Positions 12,881 through 24,109 of a stretch of DNA of 64,000 nucleotides are shown here, in pieces. Numbering within the stretch: the first letter of the stretch is position 1; the number at the start of each line of letters is the position of its first letter. Below the pieces are notes generated by a model. The model was not told where the DNA came from, made no database searches, and worked only from the letters and a program-made list of their open reading frames with translations. Both the position numbers and the translations under genes were made by a program. The DNA is taken from the NCBI GenBank assembly GCA_025201705.1, contig MU616573.1, forward strand, positions 54,577 through 118,576, given 5' to 3'. Origin of the DNA: Dissophora ornata (taxonomy: Eukaryota; Mortierellomycota; Mortierellomycetes; Mortierellales; Mortierellaceae).

Positions 12881-13336
12881 GGTTGTGATTAGTGGAGTGG
12901 TATAGAGACTGAGTGAGTGGAGTGAGGATGGAGCTGTTTTCGGAAGTAGATCTTTCAAATGCAGGTCGATTGATCAGAACATTCACAGCACGGGCATATC
13001 CTCCCGTCCGTTGCTCTTATTGCGACATCGTCGGTTTCTGTGACTCGTGGCGAAGCTTAATGATCGCACCAGCTGCGATATAACATCTCTCTCTCTCTTC
13101 GCTTCTCTCTCTCTCTCAAGNNNNNNNNNNCCCCATCCTCCTTCCCGCCCGTTCGTCATACCCGTTCTGGCTTCTGACGATCTACTACAAAATGAATTTA
13201 ATGACAAGGCAGGAAATAAAAAAAATCGATAGGTTCTCTTGAGAGCTATGTAGGATCCCTCTCCACCTCAGCACGCTCCCTTCTTCACTGCAAAATAAAA
13301 TCAGGAGGCCTCCGCTCCCTTTCTCTATCTTTCTAC
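12881..13336. other. Intergenic region with CT repeats and assembly gap
   Basis: Holds the MIC19 promoter side and the CCT7 3' flank. Two CT/CTCT microsatellite runs (about 13087-13119) end directly at ten N (13121-13130), so the repeat length is unresolved. The ORFs that cross the N run are artefacts. Confidence 0.8.
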
Positions 13337-15755
13337 TTAACGACGAGGGACTCCACGACCACGGCCTCTGGGTGCGCCACGGGCATTTGCAGCAGGGTTT
13401 TGGCTCTGGGGGCTCTTGACAGTCTCGTCGACAGACAGGATCAGGCACGCAGCCTCAGTGGCAGCCGCCATGGCGTTGGTCTTGACCAGTGCAGGCTCCC
13501 ACACAAAGGCCTTCATATTATCTGCGATAGACTCTGACTCAATATCGACTCCGCACCACATCTCACCCTGTCTGTGCTTCATCCTCAACTTGTTCAGAAT
13601 ATCTGTCGCATCGAATCCAGCATTGTCGCAGAGTTGGCGGGGGATCACCTCCAATGAACGAGCGAACGCACCAATGATCAACTGCTGCTTGCCAGCAATC
13701 GTCTTTGAGTGTTCACGGAGGTATTTCGAAATCTCCATCTCGGTAGCTCCTCCTCCAGCAACGACCAACGAGTTCTTGATAGCGCGACGGACAATCATGA
13801 TGGCATCGTGCAATGAACGCTCGACCTCAGCAATAAACTGCTCCGCGCCTCCTCTGAGGATCAATGTGCAGGTCTTGGCCTGAGGGCAGCCTTGGAAAAA
13901 GTTGAAGCGCTCACCTCCGATCTGCTTCTCCTCGAAGGTCTCGCAAGTACCTAAATGCTTGGCCTCGATATCTGTGCAGGTCGACTGGATTGACCCACCA
14001 ACAGCCTGGACAACACGGTTGAGATCAGCAGCAGGTACACGTCCAGCGCAGAAAATATCGCGGTCGGCGAAGTATTGGGTAGCAAGATCTCCGATTGGCA
14101 ACTTGGACAAGACGACCTTGGCTCCAGTGTTGACGATTGCCTCCAGCTTGTCGTAAATGATCTTCCACTCTGCATCTACAATCTTTTGGTATTCCTGTTT
14201 TATCATGAATGAGGTTCAATGCGAAATACAGACGTATAATAGTGCGAATAGGGTTAGAAGAATTTCATTACCGTAGAGAAAACAAGCGCATACATGTATA
14301 GCAATCCCGATGAAAAATAACGAAACTTACATCGACAGCCTCAACACGGACTTCAGCATTGTCCCTCTCAGCCTTCAACTCCAACTCGACATTCAAAGAC
14401 AAGACCTTGGGGTTCTTGAAGCTCTTAGGTTGCTGCTCGAATCCGGCGTACGAGAAGGTCTTCTTGAAGGCAACACCGTCAATCAACAATGAGTCCTGCA
14501 TAGCGCCTCCAGTGACTCTCTTCATACCGATCAAGTTCTCGTTCAAATCCTCCTGATCCAAATGCAAGACGGCATCGACAACCATCTTGGTGAAAAATTC
14601 TGTCTGAGACTGGATCAGCTTGGAGGACATGGCAGTGGCAGCGCACTTCTCCAACAATGAACGGAACTCGGCCTCATCCTTGCGCTCCACACGGACGGCA
14701 ATCTCCTTGACCTTGTTGATCGCCAACTGAGCGGCCTGTCTGTAGCCCTTGATGATCACTTGGGGGTTAACACCTTCTTCGATATACGAGCGGACAGACT
14801 TCAAGAGTTCTCCAGCCAAAAGTACGACCGAGGTTGTACCGTCTCCGACTTCTGCATCCTGAGAACGAGCAATGTCGACGAGAGTCTTGGCAGCAGGGTG
14901 AACAATATCGAGGAGCTTCATGATAGTAGCACCATCGTTTGAAATCGTGACAGTACCTACAACCAGCGAGCCGAGTCAAAATGAAACGTTCCAAAGGATT
15001 AGAACCACGACGAACTTTCACTCTGGTCCTAGCTCAAGCGACAGCACCCCTGCCTGCAGATATTTGATCTATGACCTGATCAACTTACCCTTCTCGTCAA
15101 CGATCAACTTGTCCATTCCACGGGGTCCAAGAGTAGTCCTGACAGTGTCAACGACAGCCAAACAGGCGTTGATGTTGGACAAGAGCTGACCCTTGCCCTG
15201 AGAGCTGTCTGTACCATCCTTGAGTAGGATGATTTGAGGTTGCTATGTGATCGTACACAAATAAGAAACTCCTTGATCAGCATCATTTCCATGTTGTAGA
15301 CAACGCGTAGCAGTTGAAATGTCTTCGCAGGTCTATGTCGCACGCGATTTAGAGGATAATGCTAGTCGTAGCGGCGATATGACGAGCCTACATGTTGCCT
15401 CGGTCTGGTGGTGGCGTGGCGCGAAGCAGATCAGGTTGAACCTCGTGTCACAGCGTGTCATCACCAAAGACAATATCCATCAACAGTCGAACCGCGCGTG
15501 CAGTATTTACTGGCAGCTCTGCGTATTTACGTGGCTCCGATATGACCCTCACGTCGGTGCGTCGTTCCTGAAAAGTGTCCGCCTTTGTGGTGAGGTGCCA
15601 TCTGAAAACGTCACATGTCGAGTGTTCTTCACTGCAGAGCACGCAGGCTGAATATCCTTTTCCAGCGTGTTGATCCTGCAATGAATCATAAGGGGCTTTG
15701 TGCAGCGAAATACAAAGCATCGGTTATTTACCATCATCTGTTGTTGGCGCGACAT
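13337..15755 (-). CDS. CCT7: CCT chaperonin eta subunit
   Basis: Four exons: 15755-15732, 15242-15089, 14956-14331, 14194-13337; 553 aa, the usual size. It is the eta subunit of the group II cytosolic chaperonin TRiC/CCT that folds actin, tubulin and WD40 proteins. Seen: nucleotide-binding [20 protein letters not shown], catalytic [13 protein letters not shown], apical-domain [17 protein letters not shown] and IGGERFNFF, and late ATPase motif [13 protein letters not shown]. The tail ends in [10 protein letters not shown] as in other eta subunits (Gly/Arg-rich). Exon 1 codes only MSRQQQMM and is followed by a 489-base intron, long for this window. Confidence 0.96.
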
Positions 15756-16100
15756 TGTGTGATGGATAAGGGACTGATGGAGCGAGATGTTAGGGGAGAT
15801 GGATGCAATGTAAGCAAAAGGGACACGAAGCGAATCGCTGTTGATCTGTTTAGAGGCTACTTAAGGGTGACAGGCCGATTTTACTCTTTTGTTCCATGCG
15901 CTTCTCTCAGTGGAAATGGTCCATACCTTATTTCTGCTGTGCCTGCTCGGCAAGAAGTGGCCTTTGCCACCATCTATAGTATACCCCTCTCTCGCGACTC
16001 TTTACATACTTGTATTTATTACAAAAGACATATCGATGTGCTTCGGTTCTATGGAGGTTGAGATATTGCTGGTGGTGATGATGTGAAGATAACCTTCTCT
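15756..16100. other. Intergenic, CCT7 promoter and uL22m 3' flank
   Basis: No gene seen. ORFs crossing the region (e.g. 15615-16061 plus) lack similarity and overlap the CCT7 first intron. Confidence 0.4.
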
Positions 16101-17458
16101 CTACCAGTTGTAGAGGTGATAGGGGTTGTAAATGGGCTTGTCTTCGATTAGAGGAGTCCAGACCTTCTTGGTCTGTTTCCATCCCCTAATGTTCCTCCTC
16201 GTCGCACGGCCTTCTTCCTTAGCCTCGGGCAGACGTTCCTTGAGTGTGAACTTCAAGTGAGCCGTTGGGTGGTGCATCACTCCAAATTTACCACGAGCGT
16301 GGGTCTTGATACGGCGGTGGTACACTCCCTTTCCAACCCAGGCACGATCTAAATGTCATATCCAGTTGTATTTACATATTGCCATTAAAATCTTTCTGTG
16401 TTGCCGCCGTCGCGACGTCATAGCTGTCGTATGGAGCGCAATGCAGGTTGTCCAGTCGAAACAGGCACTTACCGACGTAGAGTTTGCCGGCATCCATGGC
16501 ATACTTCTCCTGTGTAGTTGCGTTCTTCCTGGCGAATGCCAACGTGTTCATGACGCGCTTCGAGGGACGTTTCTGCGAAAACTCCATTTGGTTGATCGCG
16601 TTCTGGATATCAAGACCCTTGATCTGGTTTGCCAGCAGACGAAGCTTCTTTGTGCTCGTCTTGAAGTCGGCGGTTGAGAATTGGTACTATTGGCGGTTGT
16701 AAGGGGGATGGCCGTGGGTTGGATAGTTAGATCTTTGGCCCAACATTAACGATGAACAAGATCCTGCGCTTGATTATTATCATGTTGTCCATCCGGATGA
16801 ATCTTCCATATTCTTCTCAAAATAAGTATCGTGTCGACGCTCTATGCTCCTCCCTTGCAGCGGAACCGGAAGCGGCTTTCGACTCTTTCGATTCCGCAAA
16901 TTTGTACCGGTATGTATTACTCCCTGCTGCTTTTTCCTGACATTCGCTCAGCATGTTAATTTACCTCCTTGTCAGTGGCCTTTCCTCCTTGCTCCACTGG
17001 AACTTCGTTGACATGTGACGTGATATCGCCGAAGAGAGATGAGGCGCCCAACTCGGGTTTGACAGGGGTCATCGACGACTTCTGCTCAGCGAGGCGGATC
17101 GCCATAGCATGGAAGCCTCGAGGAGTGGTCTGTGTCAGGCTACAAGCGCATGTCAATTAAAAGCTTTAAAAGTTAATAGCGTGTTCGATGTGTATCCAAA
17201 ATGAAACCACCTCCATCGACACCGTAGTAACATTCCCACTAGCGCGTCAATTGATGTGTTCCGGATAATGACATTAGGGCGAGATTCCAGTACGCCATGC
17301 ATCGATTAAAAGTGCCTTCCAACGTGCGAGATCAACTGGGTTCCTGAAACGTCAAAAAAAACATGTCTGTGTCTGTTGAAGGAAAGCAAATTCCTGTACC
17401 TCTTCAGGGCCGAGACAGGCTGCTGTGTGCGGAATGCGGTCTTCAATGCGCCAAACAT
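16101..17458 (-). CDS. MRPL22: Mitochondrial large-subunit ribosomal protein uL22m
   Basis: Four exons: 17458-17400, 17139-16965, 16686-16473, 16348-16101; 231 aa. It is the uL22 protein lining the exit tunnel of the mitochondrial large subunit. The uL22 core is seen in TSTKKLRLLANQIKGLDIQ, NAINQMEF, KRPSKRVMNTLAFARKNA and the C-terminal hairpin/loop YHRRIKTHARGKFGVMHHP. Exon 1 supplies an Arg-containing, acid-free presequence (MFGALKTAFRTQQ, then RGFHAMAIR), consistent with mitochondrial import. Exon 1 ends in phase 2 (AG) and exon 2 starts with C, giving Ser; without exon 1 there is no ATG before residue 35. Symbol by homology. Confidence 0.88.
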
Positions 17459-18147
17459 AATGTATACGGAGGGGTTGGCGACAAGGTGTGAATGGCAGCG
17501 GACAATGTGGAGACAGCGCCAGTAAGGTAAAAGCATTGGTCGGATCCATTTACCTGTCACGCTACAATGTCAACATTCAAAGCCACAGGCAGATCAGCCC
17601 TCCGAATTTGGTAAGTTACTGGAGCAGCTCCACAACAACTTTTGGAGATGTCGTGCATTCAGCGTGACCAACACACTAGGGAGTTTGCTGTCAGCGTCGT
17701 ATAACGCATCGGTATGGTATCGTTCGTTGTTTTCTTACGTCTTAAATGATCACGGTTTGCTTGTATGTAAGGCACAGGCGAGTTTCCTCGAAATACTCGT
17801 AGTGGTTATATCCACGGCCAGAAGGGTAGCAAACACAAAATGAAGGGACCTTCACAGTAGGGTATTTGTGGGGTGGAAGCGAACACCGTCAAATTCCAGC
17901 AGCCGTTTTGGACAAACGGCTGCTCTCTGGCTTTCACAATACATTTCGGCGACGGAGAAATAGTCCCGATCATTGGTATCGGAGAGCCAGATGGAAAACA
18001 GGGTGTCCCAGAGACGGTGAAAAGTAGGTGGCACCATTTGAGGCGTTCAGTATGATGGAGGGAACAACAGACATTTCAGTTCCTTGAATAGACTTGACCT
18101 CCTTAAGTGTCATTTCGCCCTTTCCAGGCCAGCAAGTTCGTTACATG

Positions 18148-18183
<36 letters not shown>

Positions 18184-19978
18184 GGCCTGAACCTTGTCCT
18201 ATAATGACAAAATCAAGCTTTCTATCATCTGTATTCATAAACGTGAAAATGAATTGGAGCGCAATTCCAACGGATGGAGACTTTGTATAAGAAAGTTCAG
18301 AATTCATCTCTGCCACCCCTCGCTTCTCCTTGGGGATGTTTCACGGCTAGCAAGGGGAGATCGTAACAGTACATGTAATGGACGGGTGGGTGGGGTTCTG
18401 GAACACCGTTGGCATACTTTTAAACCAATTGGTTAACGGTAGCATGAAGCGTACGGAAAATCTTTGTTTTGTCACTGCAAAGTGAATAAATGACTATTCA
18501 TGCATTTTTTTGTTCACTGCTCCGTCATGCTCGAGTTACCTGTGGCAACTGGACTCTGGGGTCCTTATTAATAAAAAAAAAAAAGAACGGGTCATCTATG
18601 GATAGGCTAGTCCAACTAATTCCTTCGACAACGATATGGACATCGGTGTGAAAGTATCAGCGATGAACGGTGGGGGACGAGGGGAATTTGTTGCGGCGGT
18701 CTGGGCATCATTTGGTGGGTGTATAGATCGAGAATAGCACAGTTGGAAGATATGATATCTTTGTCACACATACTTCGCACATACGTTGCATCGGATACAC
18801 CACTTTTTGAAAAAAGAAATCTTATCAAACCAAAATTCACCCACAAGGTTCACACACTTTCCACGCTACTATCGACCATTACTGCATGAAAATGTCATCG
18901 AATTCATGCAAACATCAATAGTCAGCGAACCTCATCAACATGGCCACAGTGTTGGCACCTGCATTTATTTGTGTGCTAGTCAATATCTGTCACCATTGCA
19001 CATCCTGACAATGCCACTCAACTCATGATTGGAACAGAGGTGGGGCAATATAATGTTATAGGAAATGAGCGCTAGAAGGAATGAATCCTGGCCAGTCCGA
19101 GTTGAATTCCGGGGACATAAAGCGGTGGTGAGTTTTTTTTTGCGGAGTTGTTTTTAACCTTCCTCGTCCTTGGAGGGTCATATTTTCCCAAAGGCTGCTT
19201 ATGAATCCCAGCTGACATCGGCCTCGATCCAAAAGAGTGGAGCCTCATGAAGCATACTTGCGCAGTCAGTGGATGTCCACTGAGAATAGCAACGTCATGT
19301 CGCTGTGACATATGAAGCGATTACTCTCAACAGCGCAAGAGAAATGAGGAGAGGTGTGCGCAGAGAAGCGGATTTTATTTGAGGTTCCATCCATCGATAG
19401 AGGCTATTTTTACTACTGATTCAAAACGAGTATATAAATACCCTAACCATGGACCAGCAATCTACGCGTTGCTCTCATGCACATCGCTGCTTTGTCGTTT
19501 TTTTTTCTGGTGTGAACGTGGTCCGGAGCAGGGGAAAGGGAAGTGTTTTCCGATAGCGGTTTGCCAAGTCTCGTGGCTGGTCCTGGATTTATTCAGCAGG
19601 TGTACTACGGCAATAGTGAAGCTGAGCGAATGATCTATGATTTTGATGGGCCACAGACGATCAAAAAGGATCTCTATATATTTTTTACAACAGCGAGATC
19701 AATAGAGTAAATAAGATCTTTCCCCACTGGTTACCCTCCACAACTCAAACTAGTGGACGAGCGCCCGTTGCCCCTGGCGATGATACTACTTAAAGCAAGA
19801 CTCCGCCCCTCCTCTCCGCTCTTCCTTTCTTCATCTAATTTCGCAAGTGTCTGCCTTATTATTTTTCCCTCTACATCATCTCCCCTCTTTCACCTCCTTC
19901 TGCCCTTTTTTTGACCTCTTTCTGACCTCTCTTCCTACCTCCCACGTCGTCTTTTGTATAATACCACACATCCAAGTC
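17459..19978. other. 2.5-kb gene-free region
   Basis: No supported gene on either strand. All ORFs are under 90 codons, overlap each other in several frames, and show no recognisable motif. A T-run of about 30 bases lies at 18151-18181 and smaller A/T runs near 18571 and 19133. The pyrimidine-rich end (19790-19975) is probably the 5' leader of the UNC93-like gene. Confidence 0.5.
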
Positions 19979-21316
19979 ATGGGCTTCCGTTGGACCTCAC
20001 CGTTGGTTCAGGTCCTGGCCGTCGGAGTCATCTGCTTCTGCTGTCCAGGGATGTTTAACGCCCTCAACTCTCTCGGAGGAGGTGGTCAAGTCGACTCCAA
20101 GGTCGGACAGAACGCCAACGTCGCTCTCTATACCTGCTTCGCTATCTTCGGTCTTCTCTCCGGCGCTATCCACAACAAACTCGGCCCCAAGTGGACCATC
20201 TTTATCGGCTGTACCACCTACGTCCTCTATTCCGGCTCTCTTCTCTGCTACAATCATACCCAGGCAGGCGCATTCACCATTACCGCCGGAGGAATCCTCG
20301 GCGTGGGTGCTGGCATGCTTTGGACTGCTCAAGGAACCATGATGATGGCCTACCCGCAGGAGAAGGACAAGGGCAAGTACATTGGATACTTCTGGGCCAT
20401 CTTCAATATGGGCGCCGTCCTTGGATCCGTCATTGCCTTTGGAATCAACTACAACGAGACAGAGCAAAAGTCGCTTGGTGATGCCACCTATGCCGTATTT
20501 ATAGCTATCATGGCTGTCGGTACCTTGGTCGCTCTCTCACTCGCACCTCCTTCATCCGTCACGCACTCCAATGGCGATCACATTCTGATTCAAAAGTTCC
20601 CAACCTGGTCCGGCGAGATCATTGCCATCTTCAAGCTGTTCTTGGATTGGCGTATGTTGGTCCTCATCCCCATGTTCATGTCCTCCAACTGGTTCTACTC
20701 TTACCAATTCTCAACTGTCAACGGACGTTACTACTCTATCCGTACACAGTCCTTGAACAATATCCTTTACTGGTCGTCTCAAATCTTTGGATCCTACAGC
20801 TTTGCCCGAGTCCTCGATTTCCAGGGTGTGAACCGCAGGAGGCGTGCTCTTTGGGGTCTTGCCATCATCTGCTGTTGCTTTATCGGAACCTGGATCGGAG
20901 GCATCTTCTTCCAGCGAACTTACGACCTTAACGAGCCTAAACTCAATCATGACTTTAAAGAGGGAGCGTCGTATGTCGGACCCATGTTCCTGTACATGTT
21001 CTATGGCCTCAACGACGCCGCCTGGCAGACGTATATCTACTGGCTAATGGGAGCTATGTCGAACGACGCCACAGTTTTGTCGCGATATGCCGGATTCTAC
21101 AAGTGCATCCAGTCCTGTGGAGCTGCCATCTCATGGAGAATCAATGCTGTCGGCACTGCCTACATGCCCGAGTTGATCGTCTGTTTTGCCCTCCTCGGTG
21201 CCTCCATCCCAGGAGCGCTCTATCTAGCTATGAGGATCACTGACCATTCTGACGAAGAGGGTGACATGGACTTGCACGACTCCAAGTTCAACCGCGAAGT
21301 TGATGAGTTTGCATAA
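19979..21316 (+). CDS. UNC93-like polytopic membrane protein (MFS fold)
   Basis: Single exon, 445 aa from MGFRWTSPL. The ATG at 19847 in the same frame would add 44 residues encoded by a C/T-rich leader, so 19979 is preferred. The protein has about 10-12 hydrophobic segments. Family features are GMFNALNSLGGGG in the first segment, YASYA-like NVALYTCFAIFGLLSG, KLGPKWTIFIGCTTYVLY, and the central GAGMLWTAQGTMMMAYP with KGKYIGYFWAIFNMGAVLGS, all typical of fungal UNC93/DUF895 proteins. Transported substrate is unknown; fungal relatives are annotated as MFS or ion-channel-regulator-like proteins. The C-terminus is acidic and cytosolic-looking (DHSDEEGDMDLHD). No introns, unlike most neighbours. 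Confidence 0.9.
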   Translation: MGFRWTSPLVQVLAVGVICFCCPGMFNALNSLGGGGQVDSKVGQNANVALYTCFAIFGLLSGAIHNKLGPKWTIFIGCTTYVLYSGSLLCYNHTQAGAFTITAGGILGVGAGMLWTAQGTMMMAYPQEKDKGKYIGYFWAIFNMGAVLGSVIAFGINYNETEQKSLGDATYAVFIAIMAVGTLVALSLAPPSSVTHSNGDHILIQKFPTWSGEIIAIFKLFLDWRMLVLIPMFMSSNWFYSYQFSTVNGRYYSIRTQSLNNILYWSSQIFGSYSFARVLDFQGVNRRRRALWGLAIICCCFIGTWIGGIFFQRTYDLNEPKLNHDFKEGASYVGPMFLYMFYGLNDAAWQTYIYWLMGAMSNDATVLSRYAGFYKCIQSCGAAISWRINAVGTAYMPELIVCFALLGASIPGALYLAMRITDHSDEEGDMDLHDSKFNREVDEFA

Positions 21317-21800
21317 ACAATGTCTTCGTTACCATATACATACCTCCCCATTATTTGCTTCCATTTATATCTTGCTGAATAAACAAAAGACAATCTTTGT
21401 TTTTTTTTTTTGGCAATCACGTTCATTATTCCAGGTATACAATGATGCCGCATGTCCAACCCCTCTTGGGTGAACTCCTCTCTCCTAACACAGTTAAACC
21501 GATCGTGAAGTCGCAGCCCGACCAGCTAATTTTACGCGACCGTGGAACAAAGCCTGTACGACAAGCAAAATTAAGCCATTTACTCATGACGCGTTCCGAT
21601 TTACACTGACGACTGAGAGTGAGGTGCATATCGCAACGTAGCCTCGCATCACTGTATCTACAACGCTAAATAACCGCATTCCGTTGTATTTCCTCTTTTC
21701 TTCTCCGCCCTACCACACTCATATACCAGTGACCAACCAGATATTCAAATACCTACTCCTCACACCCACCAACAATCTATACCTGAAACGATTCAAGCAA
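21317..21800. other. Intergenic between UNC93-like and oxidase genes
   Basis: AT-rich 3' flank with a T-run (about 21400), then a pyrimidine-rich leader before the oxidase. An in-frame ATG at 21684 would extend the oxidase N-terminus by 39 residues. No other feature. Confidence 0.4.
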
Positions 21801-23937
21801 ATGAGGTCATCGACGTCCAGGAATCGAGCGCCTCGCCGTGAACTCTACGCGGCTCCAGGCTCTCTGTCGTCGATTCCAACATGCCGTGCTAACCGGGGAA
21901 AGACAGCGTATTCAATATCGCCTCGCTACTTTTCTCTGAGGCGGTGCTCTCTCGCCGCGATTCTTGCAACTACAATGCTCGCTGCCACATTCCTCCCGCC
22001 CTTTCATCACGGAGTAGACGCGGCCGTGAATCGACTGGGTGGTGAGAATATCCAAAACTCTGGAGGTAATATGCTAGCAGGAGCGAGTCTAGGAGGACAG
22101 TGGGATCTGATTGGCCATTCAGGCGTGTCCGCAATGCATGCAATTATGCGTCCGTTCACAAACAGTGTCTTGTTCTTGGAAAGAGTCCAAGCATCGACGT
22201 TTGCAAAGATGAAAGGAACAAGCGAGAACGGAAACAAAGGAGACACGTTTGCGTGGTCGACAGAGTTTTCGACGACCGACGGAAAATGGCGATCACTGAA
22301 TGTCCATAGCAATATGTTTTGTAGCGCGGGAGGGTATCTTCCGGACGGGGTATGCATCTTCCACCTCGTGCGATGTTTGTTAATGTTGAGAACAGGAATT
22401 AGGGAATTTAATCCATCAGGTCTTTCTATCTTTTTGTTTTTGCGGTGGTAGACGGTTGTGTCCATAGCAGGAGGTCAGCCATCGGACAAAGTTCAGCAGG
22501 GGTACAACGGAATTCGATTGTACAAGCCCTGTAACGGGACTCAGTGCGACTGGCAACAAAACTTCGACGTCCATCTCCAAGAAAAACGATGGTACCCAAC
22601 TGTCGGTAAGGTTTACCAGTGTTGCCCAAATAGAGAAGTTGGCTCGCACAGACCACAGCCTGGGAAAGCATTTCGTGTCTCTGACATATCTTCATGTTTC
22701 CGTTTTTTAAGAGTCACTGGCTTCTGGAGACCTGTTCATCATTGGCGGATCCAACCACGCGGCATCTATCAACAACGGCCACATCAATGTCCCCAACTTT
22801 GAGCTCTTTCCGCCTCTTCCTGGCCCTCGAAAGACCATCGATTTCCCTTTCTTGGTCGAAACACTCCCAAACAACCTCTACCCGATCGTTCATCTCCTCC
22901 CTGACAAGAATCTGTTCATTCTCGCCTCCACCAAGGCCGTCATATTGTCGACCTCGACCTGGAAGATCATTAAGCGCCTGCCGGATATCCCAGGCGCTCC
23001 TCGAAACTATCCTCTGACCGCTGGATCAGTTTTGTTGCCACTCACGCCCGAGAACAACTTCGAGCCCGAGATCTTGGTCTGTGGAGGTGCCACCGAGTTC
23101 TCGACCCGAGCTAAGAGTGTAGAATCGTGTGGCAGGATCGCACCATTATCAAAGAAGCCAACTTGGGAGATGGAGGATATGCCTCTTGGAAGAATGATGC
23201 CTGACATGGCGCATTTGGCGGATGGATCGATCGCAATTATGAATGGAGCGGACACAGGAACTGCAGGATTTGAACGCGCCTCTGATCCTGTGTTGCACCC
23301 AGTGCAATACCTGCCAAACGAAAAGCCGGGATACAGGTTCAAGGTCTGGAACCCGAGCGTGATTGCTAGAATGTATCATTCGGTCGCGTTTATGTTGCCA
23401 GACGCTTCTCTACTGGTAGCAGGATCGAACCCGAACGGAAAGCCAGTCGCATATGGCGATGGGCCCTTCCCGACTGAGTTCCGAGTCGAGAAGTTCAGCC
23501 CCCCTTATCTTTTCCCGCAAGAGACAGTGGGCGCCGATGGTGAGGATGCAAGTGGCGTTGCCGTGGCTCAGGGAGAGATTGTAGGCTGGCCCAACAAAAT
23601 CCACTATGGTGAGACGTTTGATCTCTCGCTGCAGTGGTACAACAAGTATCCAGAGAACATTCGCGTAGCACTTGTCCAACCTGGATTTATCACGCATTCA
23701 ATTCACATGAGCCAGCGCTACGTTGGACTGGAGATTGTGAAGCGTGGACCCAAGATTGAGGCAGTCGATGTTTCTACTACTCCAGCAGCTGATAAAATGG
23801 GACAAGCCGAGGCAGGCTTGCTCCGTGTGAAGGCGCCTGCTACCAACGGACTAGCGCCTCCGAGTCATTATATGATCGTGGTAATTTTGGATGGCGTCCC
23901 TGTTGTCGAAGCCAAGTGGGTTCAGCTTGCAACGTAA
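21801..23937 (+). CDS. Glyoxal/galactose-oxidase-like copper radical oxidase
   Basis: Three exons: 21801-22349, 22452-22605, 22712-23937; 642 aa. Glyoxal oxidases (CAZy AA5) oxidise small aldehydes to acids and make H2O2 outside the cell. Landmarks match the radical-copper site: Cys174 in MFCSAGG and Tyr231 in RWYPTV (the Cys-Tyr cofactor), Tyr456-His457 in RMYHSVAFMLPD, and His563 in THSIHMSQRYV. A Kelch-like propeller (VVSIAGG, DLFIIGGSN, EILVCGGATE) is followed by a DUF1929-type C-terminal domain. The N-terminus is Arg-rich for about 50 residues before a hydrophobic stretch (LAAILATTMLAATFLPPF), so it could be a type II signal anchor rather than a cleaved signal peptide. The substrate cannot be told. 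Confidence 0.9.
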
Positions 23938-24109
23938 GAATAGGAGGAATATGAAGCCATAGCTTAGACGAGTGAGCATTCTTTATTCCAACAAAAGAAA
24001 AGAGTTGATGCACAGCTCCTTTTTCCCCTCTATACCATGAAAAGAACACATGTTTTCTATTTGCTTTTCGTTCTTTTTAAACCTTTCATTCATTTCCTTA
24101 AAACACCTA

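Noticed and set aside
13047..13232. ORFs crossing 13121-13130
   Set aside because: They pass through ten N and CT repeats and cannot be trusted.
17270..17345. Possible extra exon in uL22m (NPVDLARWKALL)
   Set aside because: It would need a further unmatched phase; exon 1 (phase 2) joins exon 2 directly and restores a good presequence.
19847..19978. Upstream in-frame ATG of the UNC93-like gene
   Set aside because: Adds 44 residues encoded by a C/T-rich leader; the family normally starts close to the first membrane segment.
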